Shown here piece after piece: positions 17,861-26,240 of a stretch of DNA of 64,000 nucleotides. Source of the stretch: Lachnospiraceae bacterium (GTDB lineage: Bacteria; Bacillota; Clostridia; Lachnospirales; Lachnospiraceae); assembly GCA_017457865.1 (NCBI GenBank), contig JAFTGN010000101.1, positions 82,201 to 146,200 of the forward strand, written 5' to 3'. Each line of letters begins with the position of its first letter. Positions within the stretch are counted from its first letter, which is position 1. The notes under the pieces were generated by a model. It had not been told where the DNA came from. It searched no databases and saw nothing but the letters and a program-made list of their open reading frames with translations. The position numbers and the translations under genes were made by a program.

Positions 17861-19207
17861 TTATCCTTCCAGTGCCCCATATCCCCGCATTTCGATGCGA
17901 GGTCCACCGGTTCCTTCTATATATGCTTTGGTAATGGTCACCTTTCCGATGCTGTCATCCTTTGGAATCTCATACATGATATCTAACATAAATTCCTCAA
18001 TAATAGCACGCAGAGCTCTTGCACCAGTCCCTTTCTTCAGTGCACGCTCTGCAATGGCATCCAGAGCATCCTCATCAAAGGCCAGATCCACTTCATCTAG
18101 CGCAAGCAGTTTCTGGTACTGTCTGACGATGGCATTCTTCGGTTCTTTCAATACTCGAATGAGCATATCTTTGCTCATTCCATCTAAAGTATAAATAATA
18201 GGCAGTCGTCCAATAAACTCTGGAATCATGCCAAAAGCACGCAAATCTTCAATCTGCACCTTTTGTAAAATATTCCGGTCATTTTCATACTGATCTTTCA
18301 ACTCTGCCCCAAACCCCATAGAGGAAGATTGGTTCAGACGTTCTTTGATGATGTTCTCTAATTCTGGAAACGCACCACCGCAGATAAAGAGAATATCTCT
18401 TGTATTGACTGTCTTTAAGGGCACCATGGCATTCTTACTGGTAGCACCTACCGGCACTTCCACCTCTGCACCCTCTAATAATTTTAACAACCCCTGCTGT
18501 ACAGATTCCCCACTCACATCTCTGTTTGTGGTATTGCGCTTCTTGGCCAGCTTATCAATCTCATCGATGTAAATGATACCCTGCTCTGCACGTTCCACAT
18601 CATTGTCTGCATTGTCCAGAAGCTTAGATACCACGCTCTCAATGTCATCTCCAATATAGCCTGCTTCTGTCAGTGATGTGGCATCTGCAATGGCAAGGGG
18701 CACATCCAACAGCTTTGCTAAAGTTTTCACCAGGTAGGTCTTACCACTTCCAGTAGGTCCGATCATCAGCATATTGGACTTTTCAATCTCCACATCATCC
18801 TGTTGTTCTTTAGAGGCAATCCTTTTATAATGATTGTAAACAGCTACGCTGATGACTTTCTTGGCATGCTCCTGCCCCACCACATAGTCATTGAGCTTTG
18901 CATAAATCTTATGAGGCGCCGGAATGGACTTGATGTCAATTGCCGGTACCGATTCTGTTTTCTTCTCCTGCTGTTTCTTTGGCGCCTCCTGCTCCTGGAA
19001 CAGTTCTGCTCCCGGAAATCCCCCAAAGAAATTCATCCCATATGGAAATCCATTCTGTCCCACCTGATCAAAGGCTCTCTGCATACAATCATTGCAAATG
19101 CAGAGATTCCCCGGCATATGCACCATCTTGCCTGCTTTGCTCTCTGGCCTGCGACACACATAACAGATTTCTTCCTGCGTTCCATTTTGATTTCTATCTT
19201 CCGACAT
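17861..19207 (-). CDS. clpX: ClpX-type AAA+ unfoldase, divergent paralogue
   Basis: 448 aa. An N-terminal zinc-binding domain (CYVC at about 15-18, CNDC at about 38-41) is followed by an AAA+ module with Walker A GPTGSGKT, pore loop GYIG, Walker B IIYIDEIDKLA and the I-P-E-F-I-G-R-L-P segment. ClpX feeds unfolded substrates to ClpP. Two functional loops differ from the usual family. The ClpP-contact IGF loop reads MGF. The RKH substrate-gripping loop is absent, with G-A-T-S-K-N-A-M in its place. The gene stands alone next to ilvN, not beside clpP or tig, so it may be a second copy with altered substrate choice. SD GGAAGAGG precedes the ATG. Confidence 0.85.
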   Translation of the reverse strand: MSEDRNQNGTQEEICYVCRRPESKAGKMVHMPGNLCICNDCMQRAFDQVGQNGFPYGMNFFGGFPGAELFQEQEAPKKQQEKKTESVPAIDIKSIPAPHKIYAKLNDYVVGQEHAKKVISVAVYNHYKRIASKEQQDDVEIEKSNMLMIGPTGSGKTYLVKTLAKLLDVPLAIADATSLTEAGYIGDDIESVVSKLLDNADNDVERAEQGIIYIDEIDKLAKKRNTTNRDVSGESVQQGLLKLLEGAEVEVPVGATSKNAMVPLKTVNTRDILFICGGAFPELENIIKERLNQSSSMGFGAELKDQYENDRNILQKVQIEDLRAFGMIPEFIGRLPIIYTLDGMSKDMLIRVLKEPKNAIVRQYQKLLALDEVDLAFDEDALDAIAERALKKGTGARALRAIIEEFMLDIMYEIPKDDSIGKVTITKAYIEGTGGPRIEMRGYGALEG

Positions 19208-19224
19208 TTTCCTCTTCCTTTCAC

Positions 19225-19253
19225 ATAAAGAAAACAGCGGCCAAAGGCCGCTG
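19225..19253 (-). terminator. Intrinsic terminator of ilvN
   Basis: The 8-bp stem CAGCGGCC / GGCCGCTG with a three-base loop is followed on the minus strand by a T-rich tail. It lies between ilvN and clpX. Confidence 0.75.
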
Positions 19254-19289
19254 GATCATGCATACACGATGGAATCATGAAACAAATGC

Positions 19290-19766
19290 TCAGCCTCTGG
19301 CAAGACCTGTCACACCTGTTCTCGCCAATTCCAGAATTCCATACGGAGAAACCAATTCAATAAAAGAATTGATCTTTCCTTCCTGTCCCGTTACTTCCAT
19401 CATAAGAGATTCTGCTGTCACATCCACTACCTTTGCATGGAAAATATCTGCAATGGCAATCACCTGCTGTCTGGTGTCTGCGGTAGTGGCTACCTTCACA
19501 TATATTAACTCTTTACATACAGACTCCCCTGCCGGCAATACCTTGATCTCCAGTACATCTACCAACTTCAGCAACTGCTTCTCAATCTGCTCTAAAATCT
19601 CCGGCTCCCCACTGGTTACAATGGTCATACGGGAATATGCCGGATTTTCTGTCTCACCTACCGTTAGACTGTCAATATTATATCCACGGCGGCTAAACAG
19701 ACCTGCTACACGGCTCAGTACACCAGCCTGATTATCTACTAATAAAGAAAACACTCTCTTACTCAT
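19290..19766 (-). CDS. ilvN: Acetolactate synthase small (regulatory) subunit
   Basis: 158 aa from the ATG at 19766, four bases after GGAGGG; a longer GTG-started frame reaches 19844 but has no ribosome binding site. The N-terminal ACT domain opens as FSLLVDNQAGVLSRVAGLFS, followed by the family R-R-G-Y-N-I-D-S-L and ending G-x-L-E-L-A-R-T-G-V-T-G-L-A-R-G. It binds valine and stimulates the catalytic subunit at the first step of branched-chain amino acid synthesis. The large subunit is not in the window. It is transcribed alone from its own promoter, with a terminator downstream. Confidence 0.92.
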   Translation of the reverse strand: MSKRVFSLLVDNQAGVLSRVAGLFSRRGYNIDSLTVGETENPAYSRMTIVTSGEPEILEQIEKQLLKLVDVLEIKVLPAGESVCKELIYVKVATTADTRQQVIAIADIFHAKVVDVTAESLMMEVTGQEGKINSFIELVSPYGILELARTGVTGLARG

Positions 19767-19907
19767 CTTGCCCTCCAATCCTGCCGAAGCAGTGCGACAT
19801 GTTGTCGCTTTTTCACTCTCTTCGTAGCTGTTCAGTCCCTTCACAAAATAGCGGCTCCTGAACAGTTATCTTTTTTCATCATAACAAAATTACCCTCTAT
19901 TTGTCAA
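19767..19907 (-). promoter_or_regulatory. ilvN promoter and structured leader
   Basis: The promoter is TTGACA (19907-19902), an 18-bp spacer and TATGAT (19883-19878) on the minus strand. The leader of about 100 nt contains CTGTTCAG...CTGAACAG (8-bp perfect repeat) and the short hairpin GCGACAACATGTCGC just before the start. No T-box consensus was seen. The function of the folds is unknown. Confidence 0.6.
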
Positions 19908-19964
19908 TGGATTTCCTTGTATTTCATAAGGCATCACAAAATTGTCATCTTTTGTCGAAATAGA

Positions 19965-19994
19965 TTGACAGAACATCCCCGTCAATATTATACT
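19965..19994 (+). promoter_or_regulatory. Promoter of the zinc-ribbon/DUF2085 pair
   Basis: TTGACA (19965-19970), an 18-bp spacer and TATACT (19989-19994), divergent from the ilvN promoter. Confidence 0.65.
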
Positions 19995-20029
19995 TTAGTT
20001 ATCATATTTGCAAAAGAGGAGGTTTTATT

Positions 20030-20347
20030 ATGGCTTACTGTACAAATTGCGGTGCCAAGTTGCCGGATAACGCATATATCTGTCCGGAATGTGGCATTTC
20101 TCAAGTCACAGGTTCTGCCACTGTACCGGAAAGTGACGAAGGCGGTATTCTGTGGGGACTGCTTGGCTGCTGTATCCCCATTGTAGGTCTGGTTTTGTAT
20201 CTGGTATGGAAAGATACCAAACCAAACAGTGCCAAAGCAGCCGGGATCGGTGCGCTAGTTTGTGTCATCATCAACGTGGTATTTTATATTTTGGCACTGG
20301 TATTGGGCATCGGGTCTGCTGCCCTGAGTACCCTGATATTGTTCTAG
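20030..20347 (+). CDS. Zinc-ribbon membrane protein, unknown function
   Basis: 105 aa. An N-terminal zinc ribbon (C-T-N-C and C-P-E-C) is followed by a short linker and two hydrophobic segments (about 45-62 and 73-100). Small proteins of this layout are common in Clostridia without a known role. GAGGAGG lies a few bases before the ATG. The next gene begins two bases after this stop codon. Confidence 0.8.
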   Translation: MAYCTNCGAKLPDNAYICPECGISQVTGSATVPESDEGGILWGLLGCCIPIVGLVLYLVWKDTKPNSAKAAGIGALVCVIINVVFYILALVLGIGSAALSTLILF

Positions 20348-20348
20348 C

Positions 20349-20714
20349 ATGAGGGCATGGTTCACCAAATGGCTGCCCATTGTGTTTGGCTGTCACTGCC
20401 GGGCTGACCGTTCCTTTTTTTATCATGGACGACAGTTTCCCATCTGTGCCAGATGCACCGGCGAACTCATAGGCATACTGACTGCGTTGATGGGATATGC
20501 TTTTTTTCATCCATCCGTATGGCTTACAGCCCTTCTGCTGCTTCCCATGCTGGCAGACGGCTGGATACAGGCATTGACCCCTTACACCAGCACCAATTTC
20601 AGACGGCTGATCACCGGTATTTTATTTGGATACGGTCTGTTCACGCTGTTTCTGATGTCTGTGATTGCCACATTTCTGTACGGATATCACTATGGACTGA
20701 CATTGTTCCACTAA
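20349..20714 (+). CDS. DUF2085 family small membrane protein
   Basis: 121 aa. The N-terminal F-G-C-H-C-R-x-D-R-S-F and the I-C-A-R-C-T-G-E-L-I-G motif are the conserved Cys/His pattern of the DUF2085 family, followed by two or three membrane helices. No function is established. The start immediately follows the previous stop without a clear ribosome binding site, so translation is probably coupled. Confidence 0.8.
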   Translation: MRAWFTKWLPIVFGCHCRADRSFFYHGRQFPICARCTGELIGILTALMGYAFFHPSVWLTALLLLPMLADGWIQALTPYTSTNFRRLITGILFGYGLFTLFLMSVIATFLYGYHYGLTLFH

Positions 20715-20716
20715 AA

Positions 20717-20760
20717 AGCAGGTGCGGCACAATCCAAAAAGGAATTGTGCCGCGCCTGCT
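20717..20760 (+). terminator. Hairpin terminator
   Basis: A long near-perfect stem of about 17 bp (AGCAGG-GCGGCACAAT against ATTGTGCCGC-CCTGCT) directly follows the DUF2085 stop. The T tail is short, so it may act in both directions. Confidence 0.6.
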
Positions 20761-20837
20761 TTCATACTTTCATTCTGCGGTATCGCACCATTTTTCCAAA
20801 AACTCTGCTCTTGATCATACCTACCGCTACATAATTG

Positions 20838-22388
20838 CTACAATAAAGGTGAAAACACACGCAATACCGAATTCACACAACCTCTCCACCAACCAGGACG
20901 GAATTCTCCCGGTTCGATTTTTCTGCTCTTTCCAATGGTCTCAAATACATCCCGTTTCACATCCAGCACTGCCTTACAGCCGTAAAACCAGCTGGCACAT
21001 TCAAAATGGAGAAAAAGGCTTCGAAAGTCCCAGTTTATGGTGCCGACAATCGCCATTTTGTCATCACAAACCATACTTTTGGCATGAATAAAGCCCGGTG
21101 TAAACTCATAAATTTCAATTCCCACCTGAAGCAGGGCACTATAGTTGGACCTAGTAACCTGATACACCGTCTTCTTATCCGGGATACCCGGTGTGACGAT
21201 TTTCACGTCTACCCCTCTCTTGGCCGCCATGATCAGGCTGTTGCGCAGCTCATCGCTGAGGATCAGATACGGAGTGAAAATATATACATAATCTTTGACC
21301 TGCCCTAACATATCAATATAAATGTTTTCCGCCAACGGATTGTCATCTAGCGGATCATCTCCATAAGGTTGTACAAATCCCTGCCCGGTAAATGGTTCCG
21401 GATGCCACCTATGAGGCATATACTCTTTCAAATCCACAGATGGAGCTTCTTCCGGACGAACGCTGGTCCACATTTCCAAAAACATTTCTGTATAGTTATA
21501 CACTGCATCCCCCACCAAGCGAATGCCAGTGTCCTTCCAATATCCAAAGGGGCTATTGATATTAATATAGCGGTCAGACAGGTTGATGCCGCCGGTAAAA
21601 GCAGTATGTCCGTCTATCACCAGAATCTTTCTGTGGTCACGATGATTCATCACCATAGAAAACATCAATCCAATGTGATTAAAGGACTCACATTTGATAT
21701 GAGGATCAATGGACTCTAATTTCTTTCTGTAATTCAATGGCAAATATGTGACAGACCCCATATCGTCATACAGGATCTTGACTTCTACCCCTTCCTTTGC
21801 TTTCCGAGTCAAGATGTCCACCATAGGGTTCCACATTTCTCCAACTTCAATGATGAAAAATTCCAGAAAGATGAAATGTTCTGCCTGCTCCATAGCCTCC
21901 AACATGGCCCGATAGATCAGGTGGCTTTCCGGATAATAGGTCACTTCTGTGTTCTCGTGAACCGGAAAATGCTCATCTTCCCAGATAAACCGACTAGTGG
22001 CACCTGCACGTCTGTCCACTGACAGCAGGTGATCCAGTACCTCTGGCTTTTGGGCTGAAACATCTCGTATCTTGTTCTGAGAAATATTTAGTTTACCTCG
22101 CAGCTTTTTGCTGGGCCTCTTATCACCGCAAAACATATAAAGAGGCACACCAAACAACGGAAACAGCATAATGATAATGATCCATCCCATCTTATATGCG
22201 GAAGGCTCATGGTCTGTATTCACCAGATACAGTACGAATACCACGCCCAATACACTGGTGACAAAGGAAATATAGGAAAGCCTCTCCTGGAGTTTTACAA
22301 GAAGAATGATCCACCATCCAATCTGTAATAACATCAGCAATGCAGTGATCATCATTCTTCTGGTTGCCAATTCTTTGTATTTCTTCAT
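20838..22388 (-). CDS. cls: Cardiolipin synthase
   Basis: 516 aa from the ATG at 22388 (an ATG at 22397 is also possible). Two N-terminal membrane helices are followed by two phospholipase-D HKD motifs: H-R-K-x4-D in HRKILVIDG and H-A-K-x4-D in HAKSMVCDD. The enzyme joins two phosphatidylglycerol molecules to give cardiolipin and glycerol in the cytoplasmic membrane. The length and the G-G-I-N-L-S-D motif after the first HKD fit the family. It lies 40 bp downstream of an ABC-F gene on the same strand. Confidence 0.92.
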   Translation of the reverse strand: MKKYKELATRRMMITALLMLLQIGWWIILLVKLQERLSYISFVTSVLGVVFVLYLVNTDHEPSAYKMGWIIIIMLFPLFGVPLYMFCGDKRPSKKLRGKLNISQNKIRDVSAQKPEVLDHLLSVDRRAGATSRFIWEDEHFPVHENTEVTYYPESHLIYRAMLEAMEQAEHFIFLEFFIIEVGEMWNPMVDILTRKAKEGVEVKILYDDMGSVTYLPLNYRKKLESIDPHIKCESFNHIGLMFSMVMNHRDHRKILVIDGHTAFTGGINLSDRYININSPFGYWKDTGIRLVGDAVYNYTEMFLEMWTSVRPEEAPSVDLKEYMPHRWHPEPFTGQGFVQPYGDDPLDDNPLAENIYIDMLGQVKDYVYIFTPYLILSDELRNSLIMAAKRGVDVKIVTPGIPDKKTVYQVTRSNYSALLQVGIEIYEFTPGFIHAKSMVCDDKMAIVGTINWDFRSLFLHFECASWFYGCKAVLDVKRDVFETIGKSRKIEPGEFRPGWWRGCVNSVLRVFSPLL

Positions 22389-22428
22389 GTATACCATCTC
22401 TTTCCTAATTTCTACAGTTTTGAAACTG

Positions 22429-23982
22429 TCATCTGCGCAAAGAATATTCTTCCATATTCCATACTTTATCCACCAGACCATCATAAAATTCCGGTTCATG
22501 GCAAACCAGTAAAATGGCACCTTTGTATTCCTGTAATGCCCGTTTCAATTCTTCTTTGGCATCTACATCCAGATGATTGGTGGGCTCATCCAATAACAGT
22601 ATATTCGTTTCCACATTGATCAGTTTACACAGACGTACTTTCGCCTGTTCCCCACCGCTTAATACACGTACCTTACTTTCGATGTGTTTGGTGGTCAAAC
22701 CACATTTTGCCAGCGCACTGCGCACCTCATACTGGGTGTAAGAGGGAAATGTCTGCCAGATTTCCTCAATGCAGCTATTGTCACCAGGGGGCATCTCCTG
22801 CTCAAAATATCCTGTATACAGATAATCTCCCAGATGCACCTGACCGGACAATGTCGGAATCAATCCCAGCAGACTTTTTAAAAAAGTGGATTTTCCGATT
22901 CCGTTGGTTCCCACAATGGCAATCTTCTCGCCCCGTTCCATCCGCAGGTTCATCGGTTTGGATAAAGGATGGTTTGCCTCATACCCCAAGACCAGATCTG
23001 TTGTCTCAAAAATGACCTTGCCGGCTGCTCTGGCATTCTGAAAATGGAACTCCGGCTTGGGTTTTTCTGCCGCCAGTTCGATCACATCCATCTTGTCTAG
23101 TTTCTTCTGTCTGGACATGGCCATATTTCTAGTGGCCACTCTTGCCTTATTGCGAGCTACAAAATCTTTCAGATCTTCTATCTCCTTTTGCTGTCTCTTA
23201 TAAGCCGCCTCTAACTGAGCCTTCTTCATCTCATAGACTTCCTGGAATTTATCATAGTCTCCCACATACCGGTTCAACTCCTGATTTTCCATATGATAAA
23301 TCAGATTGACCACACTGTTCAAAAATGGAATGTCATGAGAAATCAAGATAAACGCATTCTCATAATCCTGCAAATACCGTTTCAGCCATTCAATATGCAC
23401 TGCATCCAGATAATTAGTAGGCTCGTCAAGCAGCAGAATATCCGGCTTCTCCAGTAGCAACCTGGCAAGCAGCACTTTGGTACGCTGGCCACCACTTAAT
23501 TCTGTCACATCTGTATCCAGACCCAGTTCCATGACACCCAGCGCTCTGGCCACTTCCTCTACCTTGGTATCAATGATATAAAAATCATGCTGCTCTAACA
23601 ACTCCTGATAGGTACCGGTTTCTTCTAACAGACGATTCATTTCCTCCTCATCTGCTTCCCCCATCTGCAAAAACATATCATTCATCTCTGCTTCCATGTC
23701 ATACAGATAGGAAAATGCACTGCGCAGCACATCTCCTACCGTCATCCCCGGCTCTAATACTGTATGCTGATCCAGGTAACCGGCACGGACATTCTTTGCC
23801 CAAATCACCTTCCCCTCGTCTGGCACCAACTTTCCAGTGACGATATTCATAAAAGTGGATTTTCCCTCTCCATTGGCACCAATCAGCCCAATATGCTCTC
23901 CTTTCAACAGTCGAAAGGAAACGTGATTGAAAATCGCCCGATCCCCAAATCCATGTGTCAAATTCTGTACTTCTAAAATCAT
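22429..23982 (-). CDS. ABC-F family ATPase (YkpA/YbiT-like)
   Basis: 517 aa from the ATG at 23982 (MILEVQNL), with GGAAAGAGG just upstream. It has two ATPase domains and no membrane segments. Walker A motifs are GANGEGKST and GTNGIGKST, signatures are LSGGQRTK and LSGGEQAK, and Walker B regions are ILLLDEPTN in both. The linker between them is charged and helical. ABC-F proteins act on the ribosome, some as translation factors and some as antibiotic-protection factors. The linker alone does not tell which this is. Confidence 0.88.
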   Translation of the reverse strand: MILEVQNLTHGFGDRAIFNHVSFRLLKGEHIGLIGANGEGKSTFMNIVTGKLVPDEGKVIWAKNVRAGYLDQHTVLEPGMTVGDVLRSAFSYLYDMEAEMNDMFLQMGEADEEEMNRLLEETGTYQELLEQHDFYIIDTKVEEVARALGVMELGLDTDVTELSGGQRTKVLLARLLLEKPDILLLDEPTNYLDAVHIEWLKRYLQDYENAFILISHDIPFLNSVVNLIYHMENQELNRYVGDYDKFQEVYEMKKAQLEAAYKRQQKEIEDLKDFVARNKARVATRNMAMSRQKKLDKMDVIELAAEKPKPEFHFQNARAAGKVIFETTDLVLGYEANHPLSKPMNLRMERGEKIAIVGTNGIGKSTFLKSLLGLIPTLSGQVHLGDYLYTGYFEQEMPPGDNSCIEEIWQTFPSYTQYEVRSALAKCGLTTKHIESKVRVLSGGEQAKVRLCKLINVETNILLLDEPTNHLDVDAKEELKRALQEYKGAILLVCHEPEFYDGLVDKVWNMEEYSLRR

Positions 23983-24025
23983 ATCCTCTTTCCTTACAGG
24001 CATCTGCCTTCTTCTTGATACACTT

Positions 24026-24097
24026 CTATCCAACAGCCGTCTGACTGTTGCGGCAACATGCCATGGATACAGTCTGGTATATCCGTTCTACACCCAT
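24026..24097 (-). other. Possible leader ORF (23 codons) before the ABC-F gene
   Basis: An ATG at 24097 opens a 23-codon frame ending TAG at 24026, inside the leader of the ABC-F transcript. A short inverted repeat (CAACAG...CTGTTG) overlaps its 3' end. The ribosome binding site is weak. Several resistance-type ABC-F genes are controlled by leader peptides, but this one is only a candidate. Confidence 0.25.
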
Positions 24098-24117
24098 GGC
24101 GTTCACTTATACAGTAC

Positions 24118-24145
24118 ATTATACTGAAAAACAGACAAAATACAA
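24118..24145 (-). promoter_or_regulatory. Promoter of the ABC-F gene
   Basis: TTGTAT, a 16-bp spacer and TATAAT on the minus strand, about 130 bases upstream of the ABC-F start. Confidence 0.55.
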
Positions 24146-24217
24146 ACAGTTTTGCAATTTTTCTTTTGTTCTTTTTTGTCTTCTTTTTCTCTGTTTTGTC
24201 CACTTTACCTTCACACC

Positions 24218-24246
24218 TTGCTTTCCAAAAATACCCCTGCTACACT
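24218..24246 (+). promoter_or_regulatory. Promoter of nagB-nagA
   Basis: TTGCTT (24218-24223), a 17-bp spacer and TACACT (24241-24246), about 40 bases before the nagB start. Confidence 0.5.
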
Positions 24247-24284
24247 AAAATCAAAGTACAAATCCACCAAAACGGAGGTATATT

Positions 24285-25010
24285 ATGAAAATCAAAATAG
24301 CAGAAGATTACTATCAGATGAGTAGAATCGCTGCCAATATCATCTCTGCACAGATCATCATCAAACCAGACTGTGTACTGGGACTGGCAACTGGCTCTTC
24401 TCCTATTGGCACCTATAACCAGCTGGTTCGCTGGTATGAAAAGGGAGATTTGGATTTTTCAGAAGTGACCACCATCAATCTGGATGAATACAAGGGACTC
24501 TCTCCTAACAATCCACAAAGCTACCGTTATTTTATGAACCATCATCTGTTTGACCGGGTGAACATTCAAAAATCACGAACCTATGTACCAGATGGTCTGG
24601 AAGCGGATGCAGAAAAAGCCTGCGCCGATTACAACGCCATCCTCAAAAACTGCGGTGGCATTGATTTACAATTATTGGGACTGGGACGAAACGGACACAT
24701 CGGATTCAATGAACCGGGAGCCGCTTTTGAAAAGGAAACCCACTGCGTCAATTTGACCCAGAGTACCATCGACGCCAACTCCCGCTTCTTCTCCTCAGAA
24801 GAAGAAATTCCGAAACAAGCATACACCATGGGCATCAAGTCCATCATGCAGGCACACAAGATTCTGGTGATCGTCAATGGCATACAGAAAGCTGAAATCG
24901 TGAAACAGGCATTCTTTGGACCGATTCCCCCTCAGGTACCTGCCTCTGTGCTGCAATTACATCCGGATGTGACACTGGTGGCAGACAAAGAGGCTCTGTC
25001 ACTTTTATAA
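24285..25010 (+). CDS. nagB: Glucosamine-6-phosphate deaminase
   Basis: 241 aa, full length. Family motifs are G-L-A-T-G-S-S-P-I-G-T-Y near residue 37, the catalytic region T-I-N-L-D-E-Y-K-G and L-L-G-L-G-R-N-G-H-I-G-F-N-E-P near residue 135. It converts glucosamine-6-phosphate to fructose-6-phosphate and ammonia. CGGAGG precedes the ATG. nagA follows 60 bp downstream, giving the last two steps of GlcNAc-6-P catabolism next to the chitobiose genes. Confidence 0.95.
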   Translation: MKIKIAEDYYQMSRIAANIISAQIIIKPDCVLGLATGSSPIGTYNQLVRWYEKGDLDFSEVTTINLDEYKGLSPNNPQSYRYFMNHHLFDRVNIQKSRTYVPDGLEADAEKACADYNAILKNCGGIDLQLLGLGRNGHIGFNEPGAAFEKETHCVNLTQSTIDANSRFFSSEEEIPKQAYTMGIKSIMQAHKILVIVNGIQKAEIVKQAFFGPIPPQVPASVLQLHPDVTLVADKEALSLL

Positions 25011-25070
25011 ATTGTAGATAGGCAATTGCCTCTCTAATCCCGACTTTTTTGAAAGGAGTAAATATTCGCT

Positions 25071-26240
25071 ATGTTAATTCGAAATGGACTTGTGTTTACT
25101 GGAGAGGGAAAGTTTGCACAACTGGATGTGGTCACAGATGGAGATTTGATTGGGGCTTTACTACCGCCTGGCACAGCAGATACAACCAATCAAACTGTGG
25201 TAGATGCCACAGGATGTTATGTGATCCCCGGTTTGACAGATATTCATTTTCATGGCTGTGACGGATTTGATTTCTGTGATGATTCTTTAGAGGCCTGTGA
25301 ACATCTGGCTTCTTTTGAACTGCAGCACGGGGTCACGTCTATCTGTCCGGCGACTATGACCCTTTCCGCTGACAAGCTGCGCAGCATTTGTCAAACAGCT
25401 GCTGCGTTTCGTGACAAACAACACCTCAACCCTGCACTGGAACAGGCTGACCTGATCGGTGTGCATATGGAAGGACCTTTTATCAGCCCTGCAAAAAAAG
25501 GGGCGCAAAATGAAGCGTTTATTCAAAAGCCGGATCGTACACTGGTACGCCGTTTTCTTTCTGATTCCAAGGGACTGGTAAAACTGATCTCTCTGGCACC
25601 GGAACGAGACGGTGCCATTGCCTGCATCGCAGAATGTAAGGACGAAGTGGCATTTTCCATTGCCCATACCGAAGCCAACTATGCTACCGCTATGGCTGCC
25701 TTACAGGCAGGTGCTAATCATGTGACCCACACCTTCAACGCCATGCCCCCATTCCATCACAGAGACAGCGGCGTGATCGGTGCTGCCTTTGACCAGGCAG
25801 ACTGTTTTGCCGAGTTGATCTGTGATGGCATTCACATTTCCGCACCGGTGGTACGGGCTGCCTTTCGTCTGTTTGCCGGACGCATCATCCTGATCAGTGA
25901 CAGTATGCGGGCTGCTGGCAAGCCGGATGGCACATATACACTGGGAGGACTAGAAGTCACCGTCCATGGCCAATACGCCACTTTGGCAAACGGCACGCTG
26001 GCAGGCAGTGTCACTCCCTTGTATGAATGCATGCGCACTGCTGTGTCTATGGGAATTCCACTGGAAGATGCCGTCACAGCCGCCACCATCACACCGTGCC
26101 GTTCCATTGGCATGGATGGACAGTACGGCAGTCTGGAACCGGGCAAAAAAGCACACCTGCTTCTGTTGGATCAGCAGACATTAGACATCCGGCAGATCAT
26201 CAAAGGCAGCGTACAGTTACCGCTTTCTGCCCTGCATTAA
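25071..26240 (+). CDS. nagA: N-acetylglucosamine-6-phosphate deacetylase
   Basis: 389 aa amidohydrolase. The metal-binding H-F-H-G motif lies in D-I-H-F-H-G-C-D-G near residue 60, with the H-M-E-G-P-F region, H-T-F-N-A-M-x-P and the catalytic Asp in L-I-S-D-S-M-R-A. It removes acetate from GlcNAc-6-P and feeds NagB. AAGGAG stands upstream of the ATG. Its last 24 bases overlap, tail to tail, the end of the response-regulator fusion gene on the other strand. Confidence 0.94.
   Translation: MLIRNGLVFTGEGKFAQLDVVTDGDLIGALLPPGTADTTNQTVVDATGCYVIPGLTDIHFHGCDGFDFCDDSLEACEHLASFELQHGVTSICPATMTLSADKLRSICQTAAAFRDKQHLNPALEQADLIGVHMEGPFISPAKKGAQNEAFIQKPDRTLVRRFLSDSKGLVKLISLAPERDGAIACIAECKDEVAFSIAHTEANYATAMAALQAGANHVTHTFNAMPPFHHRDSGVIGAAFDQADCFAELICDGIHISAPVVRAAFRLFAGRIILISDSMRAAGKPDGTYTLGGLEVTVHGQYATLANGTLAGSVTPLYECMRTAVSMGIPLEDAVTAATITPCRSIGMDGQYGSLEPGKKAHLLLLDQQTLDIRQIIKGSVQLPLSALH

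Noticed and set aside
19767-19844. 26-residue N-terminal extension of IlvN
   Set aside because: It lies in the structured leader, starts with GTG without an SD and is absent from the family.
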